NCBI GenBank assembly: GCA_013396755.1
Contig: VWZF01004021.1
Location: 1,887,900 to 1,951,899 of the forward strand
Direction of reading: 5' to 3'
Source: Sclerurus mexicanus
Taxonomy: Eukaryota > Chordata > Aves > Passeriformes > Furnariidae
Length of the DNA stretch: 64,000 nucleotides
In this document: positions 13,201 through 21,440 of the stretch, piece after piece
How the letters are laid out: every line of letters starts with the position of its first letter
Numbering within the stretch: position 1 is the first letter of the stretch
The notes under the pieces: model-generated
What the model saw: only the letters and a program-made list of their open reading frames with translations
What the model was told of the DNA's origin: nothing
Database searches by the model: none
Position numbers and translations under genes: made by a program

Positions 13201-16200
13201 AAGAATGTTTATAGTTTCCTCGATGCTGTTGCAGGGCAGTTGCCCACACTGCTGTGTAACCCTGCTTGCCCAGGTATTGGTTCTTGCATATTTTCATGGT
13301 CTTGATGATTGAGGATAGACAAAACTACTCATTATTTTCAAAGCTCTTTAAACATGGAACGTTTCAAACATCCTTGATAAAACATTCTCACTTTTCGCGT
13401 GTTTTCTTAGGAAACCACATTTCTGCTCTTGCTGATTCAATATTAAAGCGCTCGCTGTGCTTGAAATAGAAATAGAAAAGCAGCAGCGGCTGCTTTACCT
13501 TCTTGTTTTAGGGCATATAACACCCCCTGGCTCTTCCCCTCTGCAGATTGTGACTGTGAACTGTGCCAGGCTGTTGAAAGCTGACCATCATGCCACCAAC
13601 GGAGTGGTTCATGTCATCGACAAAGTCATCGCTACCACGACAAACACCATCCAGCAGATCATTGAGACTGAGGATAACCTGGAAACCCTTCGGGTGAGTC
13701 AACCCACGGGTCTCCAGGGCTCCTTAAAGATTCTGAGTCATCCCACTCCTGGTGAATTGTCCTGAAGAGCTTTGCCAGTGTCGAGGGGCTGTGACCCTAC
13801 AGCTGCTGCTGAAGTCCTTGTACCAGCGTTGCTCCTTTTGCTTTAGGAAGAGAAATGTTTGATATTGGTGCAATGACAGTAATTGTCACCCTGCTGTGGC
13901 TGTTCAGAGAAGAGATGCAGACTGAGTGTGTCTCCTCACTCTTGCATGGGAGCCTCAGCCTTAGGAGACATTTATGGTCCCCATTTGGTGTGTAGCAGTT
14001 TATTTACCTTGGTATTTGCCAAGTTAAGGAATAGCTCAAAAGGCACAGGGGATTTGCAGTCAGCCAGCTGTGGGTTCTGCTCTGAATTATTCACTGGAAC
14101 TGCTGTGACCCTTTCCAGGCATATCAGAGTATGTGAAGTAGCTCTCAGCCTTGCCAAAAAAAAAAAAAAAAAAAGAAAAAAAAAAGGGCTCTTGTAATCA
14201 AATTTCTGGAACACAAGAGAACCATGGCACTGGGTCAAATTTATAGAGGGACCAAAGTGCTGAAAGAAGCTATTCAGGATTTTTTGTAAGTCCTCTGAAA
14301 TTTTAAAATCCTTAGTAATTCTGGCCCTAAGTGTGTGCCTGGGCAAAGTCTCTGACCTTTGTCCTCCGTCTGAACGTGTTCTACCCTCTCCTTGTTTCTC
14401 CAAAGGCTGCTGTGGCCGCGTCCGACCTCAACAGCCTGCTGGAAAGTGAAGGCCAGTACACACTGCTGGCTCCAACCGATGAAGCCTTCAACAAGATCCC
14501 ACGGGAAACACTGAACAGGATCCTGGGGGACCCAGAAGCCCTGAGGGGTAAGTGCTTGTTTGCTGGGTCCGTTGAGAGACTGAAGAGTATTTTTGAGTTC
14601 CTTTAAATTCCTTCTCGGGGACTTCCGAAGAGCCCCTTGATAGGCTCTGACAGCAGCTGCAGTAACAGATGTGACAGACTGCACCTTTTTTAACTGGACA
14701 GCGCAGACCTTTTTGGCTGTAGATGTGCAGACATGGCAGAGAGAGTGAACTGAGAGGAGGGAGCTGAAGGAGTCCTTTTTCTGTGTTTTCTTTTAGCACT
14801 CCTTTAAGTGATGGTGATTTCTATTGACCCAACATGATGCAAGAAAAGTAGTGTCTGATCAATGTAACTCCCCGATAAATTATTTGAATACCAACATAAA
14901 GCCTTTGTAAGTTGGCAAAGGTGTTTAAAAATGACTCTTTTCAGGCACTTTATTTCACAGGCTGCTGAATTAAAATCATCATATTTTAAAATTAAAAAGT
15001 GCAGCCCCATGCAGCACACCCTGGCCCCTGAGCAGGACCCCTAAAAGCTGCAGTGCTTTTACAGCTGATTTTTGCAGCTCACTCAGACACCTGCCTCTCT
15101 CACAGACCTGCTGAACCATCACATCCTGAAGTCAGCCATGTGTGCTGAGGCCATCATCGCTGGGCTGACCATGGAGACTCTGGAAGGAACCACCCTGGAC
15201 GTGGGCTGCAGTGGGGAAGAGCTGACCCTCAACGGGAAGCCCATCATTGCCAACAAGGACATCCTGGCAACCAACGGCGTCGTGCATTTTGTTAACGAGC
15301 TGCTGATCCCAGACTCAGGTACTGGTGCCTCTCTGCGTGGCTCTGTCTGTTGCCTTTCTTTTGGCTATTTTGCCAAGGAAATACTGGGTTTAGAGGGCAT
15401 AGCAGTGGGTGGATTGCCCTTAATGCAGGGTTACCATGTGTTGCTTTTCTTTTCAGCTAAGACTCTGTTTGAGTTGGCACAAGAATCTGAAGTTTCCAAG
15501 TCTACAGACTTCTTCAGACAAGCTGGTCTCAGTTCTCATCTAACTGGCAGTGAGCGAGTGACCCTCCTTGCCCCGGTGAATGATGTGTTCAAAGGTAAAC
15601 CAGGGGTTAAATCCCTTTCTTCCATCAGTTTGGGCCACAGATCTCCTTCAGACGATCTTCAGCCAAGTTTTAGTGCACAAATATGCAAATCCTCTCTCAA
15701 ATGCCTCAGCCACGGGCAATGGCATCTAGCTTTACAATTTAAAACTGATGTGGGTGATACTCTGGTTTTTAGTGTCTCAATAGTCATTTTAAGTGAACCA
15801 CTGGTTCTTTCCATACTCTTTGCTGCAGATGGGCTCCCTGTTATTGACAGCAACATGAGAAACCTGCTTCTGAACCACATCGTTAAGGACCAGCTCTCCT
15901 CTAAATACCTGTATCATGGACAGAAGCTGCAGACTCTGGGAGACAAGGAGCTGAGAGTCTTTGTGTACCGCAACGTGAGTCCTCCCAGGCTGCTGTGCTC
16001 TGCCTGGCTGACTGATGCTTGGTGTTCTGATGTCACCTGAATTGTGAATGAGCATCATGGAAAGCATAAAAATCCCTCTTTGGAAGCACATGCTAAAAAA
16101 GTGAGTTTTTTTCTGCCATTGTGCTTGCAGAACCTTTGCATTGAAAATGCCTGCATTGCTGCCCATGACAAGAGGGGAAGGTTTGGGACCCTGTTTAGCA

Positions 16201-19200
16201 TGGACAAAATGTTGACTCCACCCACTGGCTCAGTGATGGATGTTCTCAAGGCAGACCATCGCTTCAGGTGAGCTTTCTGCTCTTCCCGAATGCTACTTAG
16301 GAGAAGAAGAGCTGCCAAAGCAGTTTCTATTTGTTATGGGTTGTAGTCATGACTATATGTGTGTTTTTTTAACATAGAAAGAGTATCCAAACCCACGGTC
16401 TCCCTAAATTATAGGGAGTTAAACTTCAAATAACCCTCAATGAATTGTGAGCCAAGAGTGTCTGGTTCCTTAATACAGTAAGAAGCTGGCTCTGAATCCA
16501 TCCCTGCCCATCAGAGCCACTGTGGCCAGACCTCTCTGTCTCCACACTCCCATTTGGTCCCCAAGGCGTCAGCATTCCCAGGTTGCTTTGCCATTTCTCA
16601 GATGTTCTCCTTGGACCTCACAGGCTCATTTCCTACCTAATCAACCTTTCGATTAATTGACATGCTGGACCCCATCAGGGCTTTGCAATTGTAACCTCAC
16701 AGCTCTCTCAGAGCACATCATGCCATTGCTCAAAGACCTCCAGCGGAGTGGTTTGTAGTGAAGCTCGTGCCGTGCGTTTGTTTTGCAGTACGTTGGTGGC
16801 TGCCATCCAGTCTGCAGGTCTGACAGAGAACCTCAACAGGCCGGGCACCTTCACGGTGTTTGCTCCGACAAATGAAGCCTTCCGGGCCATGCCCCAGGGG
16901 GAGCTGAACAAACTCATGGGTGAGTGTTTGGGGGGTGCTCAGGCGAACAAACTCGTGGGTGAGCATTTTGAGGGTGCTCAGGTTGTGTGTGCTATGGGCA
17001 GGAATGGCCACATTTCTCTGCTGTAGCTCATGCTTTGACCCTGTCTGTTGGTCTGTTGCACCACTGCTTTGGATAAGCAGAAAGCTGAGGATGCACAGAG
17101 GGCACTGAGTTCCCAAAGTGTGGTTTGTACTGCCTGTACTCTTGGATGATGGACTTTCCTTTGGCTGGGCTGGTGGTGTGAGCAAGATGACTCCCAGATG
17201 TTTCTAAAGGAGCTGCTGAGGTCTCTGCCTTTCTCAAGGATAAAAGAAGTGAGACTGGGACACTCACCCATGCAGGAGCAGGGTGTCTGAAGGAAATTTT
17301 GCGAAGAGAAGACAATGGTCCACATACAGCCTCAAGTTACACTGTGTGAAATAAAAGGCTGGGGCTGTTGCTCCTTCTACGTAGACAAAGCAGGAGGTCC
17401 AGTCTGTTCCTGAGGAGACAACAGATATTCCAGCCTAGCTCAAATGAAGACCAGTATCCTGAAAAGCACAGGCTGGGTGTGGAAAAAAGCATGGGAATGT
17501 TTAATAAGGCCCTCCTGGATAAGCAGCATGATCTTTTATTTTGTTCACGTTGAAAACTGGTTGTGGTTGGAAACAATGTCAGGTATTTGAGTGTAATGTC
17601 ATTAAACCCAACCAAACATTGACATCATAATTTGGGAAGCATCTGCCCATGGTAGCTGGTTATCCTTTTAAGTGCAGGGATGAGGAACCGGCAATATCAG
17701 ACTGCACATCCAGTCTAGCACTTGATTATATAAATATTTCAGAACTGTTTTGCAGCTATTGTAAATGGCTGCAGGAATGAAGACTCCCAGATGTGGACAC
17801 TTCAGATATTCGTTTCTCACGCAAATATTTAGCTTATGCCTCTGATGAAGAAGTGAATCATGCTGGGGAGGATGTGCAGTGTGAGCCGTGGCCACCCTAG
17901 GAAAACCATCACGGGAAAAAGCCTAAATATCAGCTTTGAAAGCATGGAAAGAAAAGGTCCCCCTGGCTGAGAGAGCTGCTCTGGTGTTGTAGATGGGGCC
18001 ACCTTTTGCACTAGATGTCTGTGGGGCTTGTCAGGGACCCTGCATCCTCTGAAGGAGGAGATGGAGAAGGGCTGTTGGCCACGCTGTCACTGCCTCTTCT
18101 GGAAAATAGCTGGTAAAGGGGAAGCATCCTATCATCCTAAAATCTACTTCAAAACATGGCTAGATGAGTAGAGACTCAGTGGAAATTGGGATCGTGGTGT
18201 CAGTCCATGAGCCATTAGTGACATTGCTCCTGCGCTTTTCCCCTTCCTACCCAGCTGTGAGGGTTATTGCCAAGGGAAACTGGCCTTGGTGACATTTGCA
18301 AATACCAGAGTGCTCCAGCTTCTTCCTCATTTCACATGGGCCTTTGCCCTGCCATCTCAGCCTTCCTTGGGAAGTGAAAGCAGCAAGAGGAGCAGGTTCA
18401 TGCTGTGCACAGGGAGAGAGTGAGGGATAAAACCCCAAGAAACAGGGATTTCGTGTGTAGGGCAGGTTTGGTAGGTACCAAGGTGGGACACTGGGAGAGT
18501 GTTCTTTTGGACCTGCTGGGATCCTGACCTGCCTGGGCAGGAATGGCCTCAGTGTCCTAAACAGCTCCAACCAGGTCCTTCTGCCTGTTTTTTGGGAGGT
18601 TGTTTGTCTTTTCAATTTCACATTGTTTCTTTGCACTTTCAGGCAATGGTGGTATTTTCTGTGTGATTCCATTCCAGCACATGAAACACAGGAAGCGAGA
18701 GGTGATGCTGTTTCACCAGTGCAGCTGTTTTCTCCCCCAGGTAATGCCAAGGAGCTTGCCAACATCCTCAAGTTCCACGTGGCCGATGAGATCCTGGTGA
18801 GCGGCGCCGTCAACGCCCTTGTGAGGCTCAAGTCCATGCAGGGAGATAAACTGGAAGTCAGCATGGTGAGTCCCCCGGGCTGGGGCTGAGTTTGGCTGGC
18901 CACGTCAAGGACCAGAGCGTGTCTGTGCTCAGCTGGGTGCTGTGGGAACCTCTCCTAAATGTGCTCCCAGTCCCACCACAGTGTTTGCTGGGCCGTAGCA
19001 GAGGGGCTGTTTCCATGTGTTCAATTCAGCAGGCTGGTACAATGAAATGTGGTTTGCCTCGGCTTTCCCCCCAGAAGACCAATTGTAAATGATTTCCAGG
19101 AGCTGTTATAAATTTAACCCTGAGTCATGGAGGAAAAAGCATAAATAAATGAAATGAATAGCTTGTTCAGCTCACACATCTCTTTTTGTGTAATGAAAAT

Positions 19201-20776
19201 GATCTTTGCATGGACTCCCTTAACACAGCAGGATTTATTTAGATATATAATTTCATTTCACAAACTCTGCACTATGTGAAGAGAATGTAGGATCCTCTAT
19301 TGAGAGGGGAAAAAACCATTTCAGAAAATAAATAACCAAGGCCCACTCTGTGCATAAGAAAACACAGGACAAAACTGGAAGGGACGGTGTTTCCAAGTGC
19401 ACCGAGTTGGCCAGTGTGCATGACAGACCCTTCCCCTGTGCAGTCCTGCCCTGCCCTCCTGATCCCATCCCTGCAGCCATCCCCCCTGGCACGACTGGCA
19501 GTGCCTGCTGCCACCAGGCTGCTGGTGGGTGTGCTCTGATGCCACGGGCCAGCATTCCCAGCCAGAGAGAGCACTGAGGAAGCTTAAAGCCTACCAGCCA
19601 TTCCAGGGTATAATTCTCAGGGTATAATTCATTTTTATATTCTCCTTAATTGGCAAGAGGAACAAAAACACCTTCAGCCATCCAGCAAATGAATGAATGT
19701 GAAGTGAGGGCTTTTTAATAACATTGGGAATGACAGGAGTTTCTCTTTTTTTTTTTTCTGCTTTTTTATTTTTTCTTTTCCTGAACAGAAAAACAACGTA
19801 ATACACGTCAACAAGGAGCCTGTTGCCGAAAGTGACATCATGGCCACGAATGGTGTGATTTATGCTGTGAACTCTGTCCTACAGCCACAAGGTAGGTCCA
19901 CGCTGAGGAACACCCAGAGCCACCTGGTTACAGCAGAGCTGCTTTGGGAGGGAGTGGGGACACGTGGCCGCTGCTTCAGTTTGGTGAGGAGGGCTAGGCT
20001 GGTGTGGGATTTTTATCAGAAAACAGAGGAAGGAAGCAGCCTGCTTTGATGAGTGTTTCACTGCTCCCCATGTGCCACCCTCAGCTTCAAGGCCACAAGA
20101 AAGAGGTGACGAGCCTGCAGACCCTGCACTAGAAATCTTCAAACAGGCATCTGCGTTATCCAAGGTAAGAGGCAAAAGATCTCCCTTTGGAACTACTGAC
20201 ACCACATTTTGGTGATGATGGCTGGAAGATAATATCACATTCATATGCTGACTTGCAGAGAAAGTGAGTGGATGTGTTTCAGGCAATGATCCGCCCTCCC
20301 TTCCTCCACGATTTAATTATATAAGATAATACATTTTGCAACATGAAGCCTCAGTCTGTGACATGTAACCTTGGCATGGTGCTATATATTTCGGCTTCCA
20401 GTGCTGGAGAGTCATTCATCCACAGTTTTTGGAGACTAAAGATAAATATATTGGAGACTAAGGATAAATATATTGACATGCAAACTGTCGGAGATTCATG
20501 GTATTTATGCAAACTTTATTCTTTCTTTCCACGCAGGTTTCTCAGAGGAATCCTCGACTAGGTAAAGAAACAACTTCTCTAGCTCATTTCTAATTGCCAT
20601 CCTATGCCCCATCCCTTTGGGAGGTTTATCCTGATGTCCTGCTGTGAGCAGGACGGGGAGGGGAGGGGACAGGGAGGTGCTTTGTGTCTGTGCCACCCAA
20701 CCTGCCCCTGTCCTTGGCAGCTCCCGTGTACTCCCGGCTGCTGGCGAGGATGAAGGAGAACGTGGGGGGAGTCTGA
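4163..20776 (+). CDS. TGFBI: TGFBI (transforming growth factor beta-induced protein), 16 of 17 coding exons; first exon missing
   Basis: Secreted extracellular-matrix adaptor that binds collagens and integrins. Join of coding exons: 4163-4261, 10592-10656, 11612-11769, 12690-12854, 13547-13693, 14406-14547, 15106-15318, 15457-15594, 15829-15974, 16131-16267, 16789-16919, 18741-18865, 19789-19891, 20085-20164, 20537-20561, 20721-20776. All introns are GT-AG and every phase matches, giving 1,930 bases: one base completing a split codon, 642 codons and TGA. Domain order by local residue: EMI about 1-54, FAS1-1 about 58-190, FAS1-2 about 195-325, FAS1-3 about 330-452, FAS1-4 about 457-588, then RGD at about 596 and a short tail. 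Near-identity with mammalian TGFBI as I know it makes the identification secure. Human TGFBI has 683 residues; adding about 45 for exon 1 gives a comparable length. The signal peptide exon is outside the window. Neither an in-frame stop nor a frameshift is seen. Confidence 0.97.
4262..10591 (+). other. TGFBI: TGFBI intron 2 (6.3 kb)
   Basis: The largest intron fully in the window. It contains a CR1 fragment near 8834, an AT-rich stretch at about 7,720-7,990, and TGACTCA heptamers at 5713 and 6198. Open frames on either strand, such as the minus frame of 190 codons at 4591-5163, look like chance. They show no domain and no splice context. Confidence 0.85.
8834..8905 (-). mobile_element. CR1 LINE fragment (3' end) in intron 2
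   Basis: The run from TCACAGCATCACAGAATGG through GGTTTGGGTAGGAAGGGACC is the reverse complement of the avian CR1 3' tail, so the element lies on the minus strand. Only about 70 bases remain recognisable, which is typical of 5'-truncated CR1 insertions. Confidence 0.75.
10592..10656 (+). CDS. TGFBI: TGFBI coding exon 3 (EMI domain, second part)
   Basis: The acceptor TTATTCCAG ends at 10591 and the donor GTAAAA starts at 10657. The exon reads (T)[21 protein letters not shown], completing the EMI cysteine pattern with a CC pair and a further Cys before the first FAS1 domain. It is 65 bases long, enters in phase 2 and leaves in phase 1. Confidence 0.96.
11011..11150 (-). mobile_element. CR1 LINE fragment in intron 3
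   Basis: The sequence begins CATAGAATCTCAGACTAGTC and continues through GGAACGCCTTCCACTAGACC and CCCTGAACATTTTGG. This is the reverse complement of the CR1 3' region, so the element is on the minus strand and is diverged. The rest of intron 3 (10657-11611) shows no other clear element. Confidence 0.8.
11612..11769 (+). CDS. TGFBI: TGFBI coding exon 4 (FAS1-1, first part)
   Basis: The acceptor TTCTTTCAG ends at 11611 and the donor GTAAGA starts at 11770. The exon reads ALPLSNIYETLGVVGSATTQL and on to SFTIFAPSNEAWASLSA. The FAPSNEAW block is the conserved FAS1 H1 motif. The Arg codon at 11683-11685 (in YSDRSN) is at the position of human Arg124, the main corneal-dystrophy site. One residue appears to be missing just after it compared with the human protein as I recall it. 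Confidence 0.96.
11770..12689 (+). other. TGFBI: TGFBI intron 4
   Basis: A 920-base intron with a canonical GT-AG pair. I see no transposon, RNA gene or coding sequence in it; short open frames here are chance. Confidence 0.8.
12690..12854 (+). CDS. TGFBI: TGFBI coding exon 5 (FAS1-1, middle)
   Basis: The acceptor GGTTTTCAG ends at 12689 and the donor GTAAGG starts at 12855. The exon has 55 whole codons (phase 0 to 0). It reads ETLDSLVSNVNIELLNALRY and continues to HHYPNG. The LLNALRYHM block is the helix and strand following the H1 motif in FAS1 domains. A CR1 begins only 8 bases after the end of this exon. Confidence 0.97.
12863..13072 (-). mobile_element. CR1 LINE fragment abutting the exon 5 donor
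   Basis: The sequence runs from TTCACAGAATCACAGAGTGG through CCAGCAGGGTCACCCC to AAGAAGTTCTTCC, the reverse complement of roughly 210 bases of the CR1 3' region. The element is on the minus strand, so its 3' end faces exon 5. Only GTAAGGCG separates the exon end from the element. Confidence 0.85.
13547..13693 (+). CDS. TGFBI: TGFBI coding exon 6 (FAS1-1, last part)
   Basis: The acceptor CCCTCTGCAG ends at 13546 and the donor GTGAGT starts at 13694. It has 49 whole codons beginning IVTVNCARLLKADHHATNGVV, which carries the FAS1 H2 motif (NGVVHVIDKVI). It ends in the linker toward FAS1-2 (IIETEDNLETLR). Confidence 0.97.
13694..14405 (+). other. TGFBI: TGFBI intron 6
   Basis: A 712-base GT-AG intron. 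Its only conspicuous structure is an A-rich run at 14155-14185 broken by a single G. No coding or RNA gene signal is seen. Confidence 0.8.
14155..14185 (+). repeat. Poly(A) tract in intron 6
   Basis: About 30 A residues, interrupted by one G. No identifiable retroelement body lies directly upstream, so this is called a simple repeat rather than the tail of a SINE. Confidence 0.8.
14406..14547 (+). CDS. TGFBI: TGFBI coding exon 7 (FAS1-2, first part)
   Basis: The acceptor TCTCCAAAG ends at 14405 and the donor GTAAGT starts at 14548. The exon reads AAVAASDLNSLLESEGQYTLL and on to LLAPTDEAFNKIPRETLNRI, carrying the H1-type motif of the second FAS1 domain. It is 142 bases long, phase 0 to 1. Confidence 0.97.
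14548..15105 (+). other. TGFBI: TGFBI intron 7
   Basis: A 558-base GT-AG intron, AT-rich in its second half, with no recognisable repeat or gene. Confidence 0.8.
15106..15318 (+). CDS. TGFBI: TGFBI coding exon 8 (FAS1-2, last part)
   Basis: The acceptor TCTCACAG ends at 15105 and the donor GTACTG starts at 15319. The exon reads (D)LLNHHILKSAMCAEAIIAGL and ends HFVNELLIPDS. It includes NKDILATNGVV, the FAS1-2 site reported in human TGFBI as an alpha3-beta1 integrin-binding motif (NKDIL), kept intact here. It is 213 bases long. Confidence 0.97.
15457..15594 (+). CDS. TGFBI: TGFBI coding exon 9 (FAS1-3, first part)
   Basis: The acceptor TTTTCAG ends at 15456 and the donor GTAAAC starts at 15595. 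The exon reads (A)KTLFELAQESEVSKSTDFF and on to GSERVTLLAPVNDVFK, the H1 region of FAS1-3. It is 138 bases long. The preceding intron (15319-15456, 138 bases) has no stop in this frame. Confidence 0.97.
15829..15974 (+). CDS. TGFBI: TGFBI coding exon 10 (FAS1-3, middle)
   Basis: The acceptor TTTGCTGCAG ends at 15828 and the donor GTGAGT starts at 15975. The exon reads (D)GLPVIDSNMRNLLLNHIVK and on to YLYHGQKLQTLGDKELRVFV. It is 146 bases and ends in phase 0. The preceding intron (15595-15828, 234 bases) is also open in frame. Confidence 0.97.
16131..16267 (+). CDS. TGFBI: TGFBI coding exon 11 (FAS1-3 end and start of FAS1-4)
   Basis: The acceptor GTGCTTGCAG ends at 16130 and the donor GTGAGC starts at 16268. 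The exon reads NLCIENACIAAHDKRGRFGT and on to MDVLKADHRF. It holds a Cys pair (NLC and ACI) typical of TGFBI and periostin FAS1-3. It is 137 bases and leaves in phase 2 within a Ser codon. Confidence 0.97.
16268..16788 (+). other. TGFBI: TGFBI intron 11
   Basis: A 521-base GT-AG intron. I see no repeat, RNA gene or alternative exon in it. Confidence 0.75.
16789..16919 (+). CDS. TGFBI: TGFBI coding exon 12 (FAS1-4, first part)
   Basis: The acceptor TTTTGCAG ends at 16788 and the donor GTGAGT starts at 16920. The exon reads (S)TLVAAIQSAGLTENLNRPG and on to FTVFAPTNEAFRAMPQGEL, with the FAS1 H1 motif FAPTNEAF. The Arg codon at 16838-16840 (NRPG) is at the position of human Arg555, the second major corneal-dystrophy residue. 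The last bases and donor are repeated 39 bp downstream, giving a second possible in-frame donor at 16959. Confidence 0.96.
16906..16983 (+). repeat. 39-bp tandem duplication spanning the exon 12 donor
   Basis: Unit 1 (16906-16944) and unit 2 (16945-16983) share GAACAAACTC, GTGGGTGAG-like donor sequence and GGGTGCTCAGG with a few substitutions. Each unit carries the end of the exon and a GT donor: GTGAGT at 16920 and GTGAGC at 16959. The frame stays open through unit 2. Confidence 0.9.
16984..18740 (+). other. TGFBI: TGFBI intron 12 (remainder)
   Basis: The intron runs from the exon 12 donor to the CTCCCCCAG acceptor ending at 18740. Apart from the 39-bp duplication at its start I see no transposon or gene. 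A 218-codon minus-strand open frame at 18247-18903 overlaps exon 13 and is a shadow. Confidence 0.8.
18741..18865 (+). CDS. TGFBI: TGFBI coding exon 13 (FAS1-4, middle)
   Basis: The acceptor CTCCCCCAG ends at 18740 and the donor GTGAGT starts at 18866. The exon reads (G)NAKELANILKFHVADEILV and on to VRLKSMQGDKLEVSM. The mammalian KYH (YH motif) is KFH here (codons 18770-18778), a Tyr-to-Phe change in a segment implicated in alphaV-beta5 binding. It is 125 bases and ends in phase 0. Confidence 0.97.
18866..19788 (+). other. TGFBI: TGFBI intron 13
   Basis: A 923-base GT-AG intron with a long T-rich polypyrimidine run (about 19,741-19,780) before the acceptor CTGAACAG. No repeat family or gene is recognised. 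Confidence 0.8.
19789..19891 (+). CDS. TGFBI: TGFBI coding exon 14 (FAS1-4, last part)
   Basis: The acceptor CTGAACAG ends at 19788 and the donor GTAGGT starts at 19892. The exon reads KNNVIHVNKEPVAESDIMAT and then NGVIYAVNSVLQPQ. The human EPDIM integrin motif is ESDIM here (19828-19842), keeping the Asp-Ile pair. The FAS1 H2 signature NGVVH is NGVIY. It is 103 bases, phase 0 to 1. Confidence 0.97.
20085..20164 (+). CDS. TGFBI: TGFBI coding exon 15 (RGD region)
   Basis: The acceptor CACCCTCAG ends at 20084 and the donor GTAAGA starts at 20165. The exon reads (A)SRPQERGDEPADPALEIFK and then QASALSK. The integrin-binding RGD is kept (codons 20102-20110), in the same PQERGDE context as mammals. 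It is 80 bases and ends in phase 0. Confidence 0.97.
20165..20536 (+). other. TGFBI: TGFBI intron 15
   Basis: A 372-base GT-AG intron containing a two-copy 22-bp tandem repeat at 20429-20472 and nothing else recognisable. Confidence 0.8.
20429..20472 (+). repeat. 22-bp tandem repeat, two copies
   Basis: TTGGAGACTAA[A/G]GATAAATATA occurs twice in direct succession, at 20429-20450 and 20451-20472, with one A/G difference. It lies in intron 15, about 65 bases before the acceptor of exon 16. Confidence 0.9.
20537..20561 (+). CDS. TGFBI: TGFBI coding exon 16 (25-bp micro-exon)
   Basis: The acceptor TTTCCACGCAG ends at 20536 and the donor GTAAAG starts at 20562. It encodes VSQRNPRL plus one base. 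The human protein has a matching SQRSVRL stretch, which supports this very short exon. Phase 0 to 1. Confidence 0.95.
20721..20776 (+). CDS. TGFBI: TGFBI terminal coding exon 17
   Basis: The acceptor GTCCTTGGCAG ends at 20720. The exon reads (A)PVYSRLLARMKENVGGV and stops at TGA 20774-20776. The APVY..LL.RMK core matches mammalian TGFBI. The tail is about five residues longer than the human end, which finishes shortly after RMK. The exon continues into the 3'UTR. Confidence 0.96.
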
Positions 20777-20910
20777 GCCACGAGTCGCTGCCTCCGTCCC
20801 ACCAGCCCTGGCTGAGAGCTGAAGAGGACAGAATCGTTTTTTAAAAACCAAATATCCCCCTTAAGTTTATTTTTGTGTCCAGTGAAATGGAGAGGAAAAA
20901 AATGGAAAGC

Positions 20911-20936
20911 CATATATATGTATATATATATATATT
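20911..20936 (+). repeat. (TA)n microsatellite in TGFBI 3'UTR
   Basis: An alternating CATATATATGTATATATATA-type run of about 26 bases. Confidence 0.9.
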
Positions 20937-20988
20937 TTAAGACCATTTTTATTTGGTTTTGACTTTAAAGTTTCCAGACTGAGGAAAT

Positions 20989-21022
20989 GTTTTGTTTTTG
21001 TTTTGTTTTGTTTTGTTTTTTT
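20989..21022 (+). repeat. (TTTTG)n microsatellite in TGFBI 3'UTR
   Basis: Five to six imperfect TTTTG units in direct succession, ending in a T run. Confidence 0.9.
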
Positions 21023-21075
21023 AATTTCTGGGGGTTTTGGTTTTTTTTTTCATTTGTTTCGGGTTTTTTTTTTTA

Positions 21076-21081
21076 AATAAA
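21076..21081 (+). terminator. TGFBI: Proximal polyadenylation signal AATAAA
   Basis: A canonical AATAAA about 300 bases after the stop codon. The downstream sequence is only moderately T-rich until about 21,150, so usage is uncertain. Confidence 0.55.
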
Positions 21082-21440
21082 AAACTATTCACTACTTTGC
21101 AATTTTAAACATACCCAGTTTTGGGCTTGATAAGTACATCCAAGGGTAGGTGCTTTTTTTTTTTTTAAACAAGCATGTGCTTTCTTGTTCCCTTGAGTTT
21201 TAAAAATCTTCCAGGAAATTCTGAACTGAAGGCTTTTAACAAAAGCCTCTCTTTTGACAATGAGAAAATTGCACAGTTATGAGCTATGGTTTAAACCATT
21301 CTCTTTTTCTTTTTTTAACTGGGTTTTTTTAAGCCTGTGTGTTATAACTGTGCTGCTTTTTGTTCACGGGACTGAAATGAGAGTTCTCCCTGGCTGAAGC
21401 TTTCCAGTAAATGGTTCATTTTTAATAACGGTTGTTTTTT

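Noticed and set aside
14155..14185. Poly(A) run as the tail of a processed pseudogene
   Set aside because: The upstream sequence contains no recognisable cDNA copy and no target-site duplication.
15072..16040. Plus-strand open frame of 322 codons treated as a single-exon gene
   Set aside because: It is exons 8, 9 and 10 of TGFBI plus two stop-free introns. The splice sites and homology define the real exons.
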